A stretch of DNA of 64,000 nt from Saccoglossus kowalevskii (lineage: Eukaryota > Hemichordata > Enteropneusta > Harrimaniidae): assembly GCF_000003605.2 (NCBI RefSeq), contig NW_003106598.1:333802-397801 (forward strand). Reading direction: 5' to 3'. Positions 1-12,700 of this stretch are shown here, piece by piece. The notes under the pieces are model-generated. The model made no database searches, was not told where the DNA came from, and worked only from the letters and a program-made list of their open reading frames with translations. Positions within the stretch are counted from its first letter, which is position 1. Each line of letters begins with the position of its first letter. The translations under genes and the position numbers were made by a program.

Positions 1-701
1 TTCAAGGAATTTCAAATTGAATTATAATTTTTATTTCATTTCTTTATATCACAATATGAGCCAATGCTATAGTGTACAGTAAATTGGGGAAATATTTCTT
101 TGACCACTTGAAAATTTTTGAATTTCTGTCTTGGATACTGCAACTATTTTTTTTTATACAGAAATCAAAATTTATGGCATTTATGCCTTTAAAAATATTC
201 AGATATTTCCTTTCAGAATTTCATAAATTTTGACTGTGCACTGATTGCCCAAAAATGAATTGCAATATGAAGCAAAATTAATAAAACATTCTCAAAAACA
301 CTAAATTTACTTGGGGGAATGAGTTCCATTTGTGGTATGTTTCTGATTGAGAAAATATCCTGATCAGTATGTTGATAGCATGAACTTTGACTCTCGCATT
401 AATAGTATGATTATGAATATAATTTATAATCTGTGTTAATGCTCAATTATGACATGCATTGACCAAGCTGACATCCCCCTTTCATATTTTGACACCTCCC
501 ATGCCACATTGTACTTCATGCAATATTTGCTCACATTTCGTCCTTCAGTCGGATTTACATTAATTAACACCAGACTGTTCATTCGCTTATCCGTGCTCGC
601 ATCCTCTTCAAGCATCATTATTGTCAACTTTTAGTAGAAAAGATTGTCATGATAGACAATGAATTCTGCTATTTGGTTCACCAAAATTATTTTTTCTTCA
701 G
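1..701. other. Left edge: AT-rich, probably intron of the coiled-coil gene
   Basis: No exon with convincing splice borders and coding content was seen. A T-rich tract and cag acceptor at 690-701 lead into the first visible exon. Short open frames around 436-634 overlap on both strands and look like chance. Confidence 0.6.
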
Positions 702-3700
702 ACTAATGGTGACCTTGCTGCAGCAAAGATTCAGATTCAACGACTAGAAAGTCAACTCAAACAGGTACGTGTAAGCAAACAAGGTAGAAGATTTACCTTA
801 TCCCGGTCAGAATCATGAACCTTTCTCATATTTCTGAGAAAGTTGTTCATAAATCGCATGGCAATGTTCACTGGTTTATTGTGTAAAATCAGGAAGCTAT
901 TGTTTCATGGCACCATGAAATAACATTCTTTTGTTTGTTACAGTGCCATCTTTTGAGAAATTACTCCTAATCACAGTCCCTCTATCACTGTGTCCTAATA
1001 TTTTCAGCTTATGTCACCATCCTACAATTTGAGATATGGCATAATATCCCTGCTACTAACCTATGTTAAAAGCACTATAATACTGCTAAAATGGCCGCTA
1101 TCCACTAAAATACAACCACCATTTTCTCAAAAATTAAACTGGTGACCCTCAACTTTTTTTTATTAAAAAAGTCAATATCCTTATATTACCTGGAAGTACA
1201 ATTTATTGGAAAATGAATAAATTCTGGGTATTAGCTTTCATAAGTAGGCTTCAACCTTAATGTTCCAATCATTCTACCTGCCCCTTAGCTCATGGCATTT
1301 AAAATTTTGTTTCCATTTGTTTTTTGCATGTGGCAAAGAAACTCATTGTACACAGGTTTGCAGTACGTGTAAAAAAACCAAACCACAATGCATTGTAGTA
1401 TTATTTGTTTAATCCTGTACTTTGTTGTCTAGATTAATTCACAGGCTGAGCGGAAAGAAAAAGACTTCAGCATGGCTATTGATGCAAGGGATGAAGCCGT
1501 GAAAGAAGGACAGCGTTTATTGGGACACATCGAGGCTGTTGAAGAAAGAGAAAGACAAAAAGTAAGTATGTTTTATAATTATGCATAATAGGTGATTTTC
1601 CGTACAATTGCGAGATCTTGCGAGATGTATGAAAGACGCGCGTCGAACGTCTGCCGCAAAAGTCGAACGATTTGATTTTGAACTAGAATTTCTTTATTTC
1701 GTAACTCATATCGACCGGCCGATCTTCGACAGAGGAATATTGTTTCCGAATACCCTTACTTAATCGAAATTGCCTATCATGAAATGTGAACAGCACATTA
1801 TTATGCATGGAAATGTCCTCCAAAATACTTCGCGTTTGTCGAATCCCACGCGATGTTTGACGCCACTACGACGCTATGACCTTTGTTTGTCCTGTTTTTA
1901 CGTTCGATTTCACGCATAACGCGTGATTCTCGCAGTGAATGGAAAATGGTCTATTAGAATCGCTCACATACGTAAATGGTTCAGAGTTCGCTTTGTGTAC
2001 GCTACTGTAGATGTGCTTCTATTATAGTGTACAGTGAACTGTCGCTATGCATATAATTAATTCTGTCATAACTCGTAAACATGCATGCAAACTAAGAGAT
2101 TATAGTGTGTTGTGTTGTAGATGTCACCATGTTAAAATACCACTACTGTAAAATCTGTATTAGAAGCCACGACTTCTATTGAAATGGTACAATGCAAAAG
2201 TGGGGATGCAGCTTCTATTAGAGCATCTACACATATAAGAAATGATGAATTTTTGATTCCAAATTGGTGAAAAAGAATGGGTCCGACTTCTATTAGGGAT
2301 GTGGCTTCTAATACAGGTTTTATGGCACTAACATGGCAACAAAAAAAGACAGCAGATTTGTATCATTTTTACACCCAAAATAAGCTTGCACTCTCTACTC
2401 ACTTTGGATATGAAAATCATACACAATATTTGGAACAACTGAATCATAATGTTAGATAAGAGAGAAAATACAGTAAATGGTTATACAAACATTGATGCAA
2501 AACGCTTATTACGCTTTTCTAAAGAAAATGACAAAACAAAATTATTATTTTTTTTCCATAAATTCAGATTAGTAATCTACAGCGAAGTCTGTCAGATGCT
2601 AAAGAGGACAATAATAAAATAGCTCGTACACTGGAAAGTATTATGTCATCGCATGCACAGCTACAAACAACGGTCGAAAACTTACAAACAGAGCTTGGCA
2701 GAAAAGACAGTGAAATTGTGGCTCTTAAGTCAGACAGGTATGCAAGACTGACTTTTATCTGCTCTCCTGATTTTAGGAATAATCACCATTAATATACATC
2801 TGTCACTTTTTTGTCATAAGTTAGTGTTTAGAACCCAGTGAATAATTAATACTTATTCACAGATTCGCTGATTCACAATATATATTCAGAATGTTATATT
2901 CAAGATCTGTTAAGTTTACTCCAAAGCAATTACAGACACCATCTTGTAAGGCAACGATTAATAAAAGCAATGAAAGTTTCATAGAAATACAAAATTTGTT
3001 ATTCTAAGCCATTAATCACATTCAAAGACATTTACTGAATGTCACATGGAACACATCAGTTACATTTGTTTGTTAATTTAGGCGTAGTGGTCAACATTCC
3101 GTACAGGATCTACAGAAGGAGGTGGAGACCCTACAAAGTAAATTACTAAATATGGAATCTATGGAAAACAGTGAGGTAAGCGTAAGTCAGTATTTAAGTA
3201 TGCTATAAATAAGAATATTTGCTAAACCCTATTAACCTTCCAGTCTCTTTACTTAAAGGTTGTTATTGTTACCATACATTATATTTTCATTATTTAGGTT
3301 GAACCGCTGAGACGGGCTGTAAACGCCGCAAAGAAGGACAATTTAAAGATGGCGTCCTCGTTAGAAGAACTTCTACAGTCAAATAGCAGACTGCAATTGA
3401 GCGTGGAAAAACTACAAAATGAACTTCAGCAAAAAGATTACCATCTGAGAATGCTAAAAGATCAACGGTAAGATCTTTGTAATATAATTCTTACCTGAGA
3501 TAGCTCCGCTGTTAGCAATGCACATTTCAATTAAAGAACAGAAGATATCATTAGAAAGTGAACAATATGTATAGTACATTGTATCAAAGCAACGGACCTT
3601 GCTGTTTTCAACAAGAATTCAAAAATATCACTTTTCACCAAAATGACAAAAATAATCATCAAAATTAAGTAATTGAAGATATCACCACGAAATTAACAAG

Positions 3701-6700
3701 ATCCACATGTAATACCTATGTATGTAATATCAAAGCAATCAGACTTGCGGTTTTCAACAAGAAGTTGAAAATATCACTTTTTACCAAAAATGGCAAAAAT
3801 ATTCACCAAAATTAGAAAATTGTACATATACACCAAGTATCAAAGCATTCAGGCTTGTAGTTTTCAAGAAGAAGTCGAAAAAATAAAACATTGACACGGA
3901 CGACGACAGACAATGACTCGTATGATGAGCTCCGCTCGACAAAGTCGACAGCGGAGCTAAAAAACTTGTCCATGACATCACTTGTATCAACTAGCTCTAC
4001 GAACAAGTGATATCGATGATTAACTACACAGTATCTTTCACCGTCTACTTAATGTAGTAATAATCGTAACTGTGAAACGCAACATGACCGAATTTTGCTA
4101 CCGTGATCATTTGCTACTAAGCAATGCATTTGTGTTTGTTTTATTTTTCCTTTGATCATAAAGTTAGTTGTGAATGTTTTCTAAAGGATGATACTTTCTA
4201 GACTGTCTGGAAACATGTCATAAATACTTAGTATTTAAAATAAAGGTTACAGTGACTAAGTGTCAGACTGTAATGTAAAATATTACCAAATAAGTTGATA
4301 CAATGTATCACCAGAATGGAGCAAGAACAATGGCTTGAAATAAATGCCATTTGAAGCAAAGTTGCCCAAATTTAACCACAAATAAGCACCACCGTGAAAT
4401 GAAAATGCAACAAAGTAGTGTCTAATTGAAAACAAATACAGTATACACTTTTAATAATTACACTGGTGTTTCTCTATAATAATCCAGGGAGCAGGACCGA
4501 GCGCAGGTAGAACAGCAGATAAACAGTTATGAAGAGAGGCTGTCCAACATAAAGGAACAAACCAAGACACAGAGGGAGTCGTCAATGAAGAGAGTGCAGA
4601 GGGAGTTGAACGAGGTAAGACAGTCCATTATGAAAGTAAAGTAAAGTTTTCACGTATTAATGACGCATTGCTGTCATGCGAGATGAAAACAAAAACACAT
4701 AATACCCATGATACATTGCTCTCATGTGAGAGTTTAAAAAAAAATATAACCCATTAGGCATTGATGGCATGTGAGTGTTGAAAAACACACACCAACATTA
4801 CCCATAATGCATTGCTGTCATGTGAGTTGAAAAAAATATATAACCCATAAGGCATTGATGGCGTATGAGTGCTAAAAAATAACACCAACATTACCCATGA
4901 TGCATTGGTGTCATGTGGGATTTGAAATTCAGTCATAAATACTGATGTTTGTTATGTATTTTGGCCAACTCCCAATGTTACCACAGATCTACGCATGGAG
5001 TAAACTGTTAATGACATTCAATGAGTATTTATTTGGTTTTTATGTCAGTAAATTTATTCATATTTCTAATTTCTGATTTGCTGAGCACAGTTAAAGAAGA
5101 CGTATGATGAGACAGTGAGTAAAGTATCTGACCTGAGCCGAACTAATACCGAACTGAGGCATCGCGTTACCGAACTGGAACATCAAAATAATCGACAGAA
5201 AGAAAGGATACGCAGTCTGAAAGCACAGTTGGAACATTACCAAAAGAATAAGAAAAATAACGACGAAATGAGCGACAAATTGAAGGTAAAAAATATTATG
5301 GATATGAAAAAGCAAATTTTTAAAAAAATTTTGCATGTATAATTTTTTTTGTAGCATGAACACATACTGAAGACAAATTAAAAAGTGCTATCTGAAAAAG
5401 TCTTCAAAAGGTTCAACAGTTTACTGGAAAAGAATTAATTATTCACTGGGTTTTAATTTTCCTTATTTTGCTGACTGCAAAATGCGCTAAATTAGTACCC
5501 AGTGAATATGTAAAATTTAGCATAGAACACATTATCTAAATGATAACACTGTGAATTTAAAACCCACTGAATATGCCTGAAATGTTAAATCAGCAAAATT
5601 TAAACCCAGTGAAAATTAGTCATTTTTACAGTATACTGTCGAACTCTGGTTCTTACTTACACATAAAACTCTGTCACATCTGTTTTTTTAAATCTGAACT
5701 TTGAAACATGTCATTTTGTTATGTTTTTGTGTAAGTTCACTATTTTACCAAATCACATACTTTGTATCTTACTTATAAACAATTAACTGTAGGGGAGAAA
5801 TTTTGTATTTTTTGGTTGAAATTTGTTTTTATTTCTTCAAAATTGGCCAAATATCATTTGCAATGACAAAAAAATTATTTAATTTTTTGAGGGCAATAAA
5901 CAAAAATGGCAAATTCATTGGTAGTTTGTTCTCATTGTCATAGTTCAATTTCAACTATTACTATATAGACTACGTCAATATTTACGTCTACAAAATAAGA
6001 TTATTATGATCATAATACTAAATTTACGTTATGTCACAGTCTATTAGCAGTGAACTTGCAGGGCTAGAGAAGGTGAAGAATGAGTATATGTTGAAAAATA
6101 CACAACAATCCAAGACTATCAGTACATTTGTATCCCAGATATCAAGTCTACAAGGCGAACTGAAAACGTTATCCCAGTCACAATTTGATTTATCAGAGAG
6201 ATGCAGGTATGGACTTTCAATATTATTTGTGTATCACACATTTCTGTCGCAATTAAACCTTCAAAATTTGTCGCAAGATAAACATGCAAAAATTTTCTGA
6301 AATTTGGTCAGAAAATAAATGTGGTATTCGAAGGGGAGTGATAGAAAGTGCATGGTTAAATATTACTTTGTATATGTACGTAAATCCGATTATACGATTA
6401 GAAGCATGAAATTTACCAAATTAGGATGTGCGGATAAGAATTTTATGTTATTTTCAAATAACAGATTGAAAAAAAAATGTCAGTGGTATTTGATTCAAAC
6501 AGGTCAATTGAAGTATCGCAATCTTGTCGGGGAAACTAAGGCAACAAATAGTGGGAGGAAGAAATGTAATGAACATTAAAAATGAACAATATTAGATATA
6601 TGTTACTTGTATGTATTCGAAAGCATGTATTTAATAATTGCTAAACGTTAATCATATTGTTGATGAAGTATTACATGTAAAACATCACATGGTGATGTTG

Positions 6701-9700
6701 TTATATACATTCATATTGGTTATTGATGGAGGCACTCAACAGGGAGATGTTCAAAATACTATAAAAAAAAAAAAACTGCTTATAATAATTTTTTCCTGAG
6801 ACAAGAAACAAAATTGGTTGGCCCTAACATGAATACAAATACCTTTAGATAAATAACAAAAACTACTTACAGTATATCTATCACACCTATATATAGCATA
6901 TGCTAGTACAGTGCATTCCAAGCGTAACTTACCTTCCAAGCTGGCTTTTTGCATATTCATAATTTGTTTTTAATCTTAATCACCACCACCAGACTTTCTG
7001 CACTTTTTTCTTATATTGTTTGATATTTCTGGAAATGAACCCTAATTTTGGAGCCAACAGACAAAATTTGAGTTAGTTTTCACTCAAACGAAAAATTAAA
7101 GGAAAGTGCAGACTATAATCGAGACTATTTTGTGCGTTAGTGCGGAAAAGAGGGAACTGGTGGTGAAAAGGTTAAAGTGAGTGTCATTGTAATCAATAGT
7201 TTCAACTTATTATTTGAAATGTTTACCTGTTACTAATTTGAGATGTATTTAGAAAGATTACTCTACATACCAGTAATTAGGATATGTAGTAATTTTGAAA
7301 GCACGATAAGCTAGTTTTAAACCAACTTGGTTCAGTGTTCAGTTGCACTCAGACCATACTGTATTCACATATTAATATTTTCAACTTTAGAAAACAAGAA
7401 AAAATCACGGAGAAGGAAAGGGCAAAGAAAGAAGAAATTTATAAAAAATATACAGCTCTTAAAAAAAAGGCGGAGGCTTTAGAAGAAGTTAAAACTCAGA
7501 CGCAAGATAAATTGTTGGAAGCAAACAATGAATCAATTCAGGTAATGTGTACATCATGGAGAGGCTCTGTTTGTTTTATTGTTTTCTTAGAGTTGTCTTG
7601 ACAGTAAAATTTAGTTGATTTGCAGTAACCTAGGCAAAAGTTATATTTTACTAAGTTATACTGATAGAAAGCTGATGTATTGTGTCATTTATCGATAATT
7701 TATTACAATAAAGCCCATCATGCATTGCTGTTTGAGTTGTATTGTAATGTTTTTTTCAGACTCAGTGATAACATGCATAAAATACTTGTCCTATATGAAG
7801 AAACCAAATAGCCAAAAGTGCCTGTATAAAAACTTTATCAAAATAAAACTTAGCAGTTCTGAGTCTTTAACCACAGACTTACAATTTTTTTTTTATTATT
7901 ACTTATGGTTATTTTTTAATTTACTAGTAATTTTCACTCAAAATTTATGGAAATTTTGAATGTCAAAATGAAATTTTGTACCTTTTTAAAAAGTGGAGTG
8001 CCTGTCTGCTTGAAAATATGTTTTTTATGTCTGGATAATCATAATTTAAATGCATCACATTCATTATTGGATTAATATCAAACAGTTCATCTTCAGTCAT
8101 CAGAGAATCCTATGTGCGAGTTAGTCACTTGATGTCACCCAAGACTTCAAACAAAAGTGGGGTAACTAATTTTCCAAGATCAATCCTAAAGCCTCATTAG
8201 AGTCTTGGAACTCTTACGTAAAATATTTAGGGATATTTTTATGTCTTTTCCAAATTTGGTACCCTTAAAGGCCCAATTCATTTGCCCCGGGCAAGTGTGA
8301 ATTGGAGGTGTGGCTATGTTAATAAGTGTTGTTAATCACTTGCATAGCCTATGACGCATCCTGTTTCAGCGGTCCAACATCACGTTACTGCAGCATACTG
8401 ACAGCAGTTAATTATTCAAGATTAGTAGCGCGTCCCTTTCCCCGGTTCCTGTTTTTGACTTTTATCCGCCAAAATCTCAACCCGTACACTATTTATTGTC
8501 ATAAATACTACACACAGTCACTGCTGTGATATTCATAGTCACAATGCATCCACTTTGGCACGACATAATAGACCTGTAAGTTCGAGAAAACGCGTTTTTA
8601 CCGGAGCTTGGCTTGAACTGTTTACTACAGCGTGACAAGCAAGGAAATAATCCCTATTGTTTAGGAGCGTATTTATAGTATACCTGGGCCTTTAACAGTG
8701 CAGTCCCACTTGTAGGCGGTACCATCCCCTCATCAATATACACTACACAATATACAATTAAATGTTAACCCAACACAAGGCAAATTTTCATTTGCTGTTT
8801 ATATATACAACTTCCCATTGCTTGTGACTTGCAACTCCAAATATGAATTTAAGCAAGCTTCTTAAATTAAGCTCAATTTGTTAGCAAACACTCACTGAGT
8901 TAGGGGGCTTTGTTTTACCTTGGTAGTTGGTGACGTTGTAGGATTGTCTGTCAGGTAAAACGAAAATTGGGTAGTTTTATCTAAAACGGCATCATTTGAA
9001 CATATTTTATATGTTTTTAGCTTTCTCTGAAAGTGATATGGGAAATCAATTATAATAATGTTAACACTTTTTGTTGCAACCACAGATTTCTCAAAATCTA
9101 GAAGATGCGCATGAATGGTTTAAAAACAAATTTGAAAACCTGCAAACTGAGTTGAAAAGATCCAAAAAGAGCCAAGCAGCTTTGGAGAGGGCTACCATGG
9201 AAACACAGGAACAGCTAATGCAGGAAAAGCTGAGAGTGCAAGACACTGCGCAGAAAGCAAGAGAGTTGTTAAGAGTAAGTTTACTTTTATCAACAAAATT
9301 TCAGTTCAGCCACTCAACATGCTTCTCTGACGAATTTGTATCGTTAGTAATTTTTAGTCTGCTGCAACCATTCTTGATATGACCAAATGTCTCAGTATGA
9401 ACCCTGCTTAGGCCAAAGAAAATAAATATATGTGTGGTTTCGATTGCCCAACCCTACCTAAAATTGAATTCCTAATCTAAGCAAATCTTGGATGAAAATG
9501 AATTTATTATCCACCTTATTGGAAAGTCTTTGCTGTAAACATCATTAAACATGTGTATGATAAACTTTTTTTTACGAGAGAAACATACTAGGAACTTATC
9601 TTCCCTATGGTCTTCAAGAAAAAAATACTAATATATACTGGTGTAAATACTATACAAGTTAAAATGTATATGACAATAATATGCACTATACATCTAAAGA

Positions 9701-12700
9701 CTATGAAAATATATACACATAGAGTAAAAAGTTTGAAGCTATACTTTAAAATATCTCGATTTAAAAATTGATATTGTGTCTGACTGTTCAATACTTTGTC
9801 CCTGATATGGGCACCACCAATTGTGAAACTTTTTTATATATACAATTTTGTGTGCTATGGTGTCGGTCTTAATTATGAGCCTATTTTACTTTATGTAAGC
9901 ATTTACTTCAAATGTGAAGGTGATTTATCGTTTAATGATTTATAAATTAAAGTTGCAATTTGCAATCTAACTAAGCATGTGAGTGGTATCACATTTAAAT
10001 ATTGCAGTACCCTAGTTGTGGAATCCTCTGTATCTCCTCTGGAACAGGTCGCCTCCCTGTACCTGGAGCAGGTCGCCTCCCTGTACCTGGAGCAGGTCGC
10101 CTCCCTGTGCCTGGAGCAGGTCAGCTCCCTGTATCTGGAGCAGGTCACATCCCTGTGTCTGGAGCAGGTCACGTCCCTGTGTCTGAAGCAGGTCACGTCC
10201 CTGTGTCTGAAGCAGGTCACGTCCCTGTGTCTGAAGCAGGTCACATCCCTGTGTCTGAAGCAGGTCACGTCCCTGTGTCTGAAGCAGGTCACGTCCCTGT
10301 GTCTGAAGCAGGTCACGTCCCTGTGTCTGAAGCAGGTCACGTCCCTGTGTCTGAAGCAGGTCACGTCCCTGTGTCTGAAGCAGGTCACGTTCCTGTGTCT
10401 GAAGCAGGTCACGTCCCTGTGTCTGAAGCAGGTCACGTCCCTGTGTCTGAAGCAGGTCACGTCCCTGTGTCTGAAGCAGGTCACGTCCCTGTGTCTGAAG
10501 CAGGTCACGTCCCTGTGTCTGAAGCAGGTCACGTCCCTGTGTCTGAAGCAGATCACGTCCCTGTGTCTGAAGCAGGTCACGTCCCTGCGTCTTGAGCAGG
10601 CCACATTAATTGTACATAGGTTTACACAAATTGCAAGGACCTTATCTGCAACCTTTTGTAACCCAAATGGTTTGTTTTCAAATTGTAGCAAGTAGAACCC
10701 CATCTAAAAACTTCGGTACATAGAATCGTCCACATGGAAGACAAGTCAGAATATCATCATATTGCAAATCAGCTACAGCAGAAANNNNNNNNNNNNNNNN
10801 NNNNNNNNNNNNNNNNNNNNNNNNNNNNNNNNNNNNNNNNNNNNNNNNNNNNNNNNNNNNNNNNNNNNNNNNNNNNNNNNNNNNNNNNNNNNNNNNNNNN
10901 NNNNNNNNNNNNNNNNNNNNNNNNNNNNNNNNNNNNNNNNNNNNNNNNNNNNNNNNNNNNNNNNNNNNNNNNNNNNNNNNNNNNNNNNNNNNNNNNNNNN
11001 NNNNNNNNNNNNNNNNNNNNNNNNNNNNNNNNNNNNNNNNNNNNNNNNNNNNNNNNNNNNNNNNNNNNNNNNNNNNNNNNNNNNNNNNNNNNNNNNNNNN
11101 NNNNNNNNNNNNNNNNNNNNNNNNNNNNNNNNNNNNNNNNNNNNNNNNNNNNNNNNNNNNNNNNNNNNNNNNNNNNNNNNNNNNNNNNNNNNNNNNNNNN
11201 NNNNNNNNNNNNNNNNNNNNNNNNNNNNNNNNNNNNNNNNNNNNNNNNNNNNNNNNNNNNNNNNNNNNNNNNNNNNNNNNNNNNNNNNNNNNNNNNNNNN
11301 NNNNNNNNNNNNNNNNNNNNNNNNNNNNNNNNNNNNNNNNNNNNNNNNNNNNNNNNNNNNNNNNNNNNNNNNNNNNNNNNNNNNNNNNNNNNNNNNNNNN
11401 NNNNNNNNNNNNNNNNNNNNNNNNNNNNNNNNNNNNNNNNNNNNNNNNNNNNNNNNNNNNNNNNNNNNNNNNNNNNNNNNNNNNNNNNNNNNNNNNNNNN
11501 NNNNNNNNNNNNNNNNNNNNNNNNNNNNNNNNNNNNNNNNNNNNNNNNNNNNNNNNNNNNNNNNNNNNNNNNNNNNNNNNNNNNNNNNNNNNNNNNNNNN
11601 NNNNNNNNNNNNNNNNNNNNNNNNNNNNNNNAGGGACATCAAACTTTTTGGAAATTGAAGTTTTGCTAACATCCCAGTTGCACCAATTTTTAACACTATT
11701 AACCAACCATAGGTCCAATAAGCTAATATGATGGTGCTGCGTTTTGTGCCTGTCTCGGCATCCGGACTTTTGCCCGTAGATGATTTCTCAGAAACTGCCA
11801 AACAATATAAGCACCCATATATAAATTTGCTTTGGTCAAAAACGCTTGCTTTGAGTCGACAAATTAACATTATTAGTGAGCTTTTATGCCACGACTGCAC
11901 TTATAAATGTGGGGGAAATGCATCAAATTATGTAAAATATTTATTTACTTTTTTGACTGTGAAACAATCATGACAAACAAGTGCAACATGTACCATATTT
12001 ACTCTATTAGAAGCGCATCTTTGATAAAAGCATGCATGTATTGTATGCTAAATCATTGTAATATGTCATTTTAGTTTTGTTCACGTTACACGAAGTACGG
12101 ACTAAGATTTAAGCTGATTTAGGCTTATCTAGCATATTTGCATTTCGGCTAGACCCAATTGCGTCCACGCACAGGGAGGGCCAGTCGTTAGCACGGGCTA
12201 AGGGGTGCCATTAGTCGGTGACCTTTGGTAAGCCGGTATTTACAACAAAAATGGATGACACGCGCGAAGTTCTAATTTCGTTCGCAACGTGCACAGGAAC
12301 GCGAGAGAAGACGGACCCAACTTATTTGGATGCACAGAAACAGTATACAACGGGCGTAACAGAATACAGAGTTTCATTAATGCATGTCGTAGACAGCAAA
12401 CCAAATTTATTTTGTCTACAATTGGAGCTGCTGTACGCTCTACTACAGCGACCCGATCAGTGTGGAAGTGAGCCCGGAGTAATGACTGGTGGAATAGAGT
12501 CGTTATACCATAGACCTTAGATCTATGGTTATCCTCGGGGGCGGACATTCGGGCATTTTCTATCGCCTGGCAACCCTCGTGGTGAAAACAAAGGCCAAAA
12601 CTCACAGAAAACGGTACTTTGGGATGGTTGTTGAGGGTCCCCTGAACAGTGTAACAAGATTAGCCCTAAGTGTGTAACATATATAAATTTGGTTGTTCAG

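Noticed and set aside
9903-10703. Long open frames on both strands (266, 238 and 197 codons) with repeats like RDVTCFRH and AGHVPVSE
   Set aside because: They are the 24-bp minisatellite read in frame; the period is a multiple of three and lacks stops. They lie in an intron of the coiled-coil gene.
10678-11900. Frames of 298-375 codons across 10785-11631
   Set aside because: Almost entirely N; only the flanks are real sequence.
12218-12605. Overlapping plus and minus frames of 100-121 codons
   Set aside because: They lie inside the 12159-13098 mobile element in a CpG-rich stretch; no domain recognised and both strands are open, so neither is supported as a gene.
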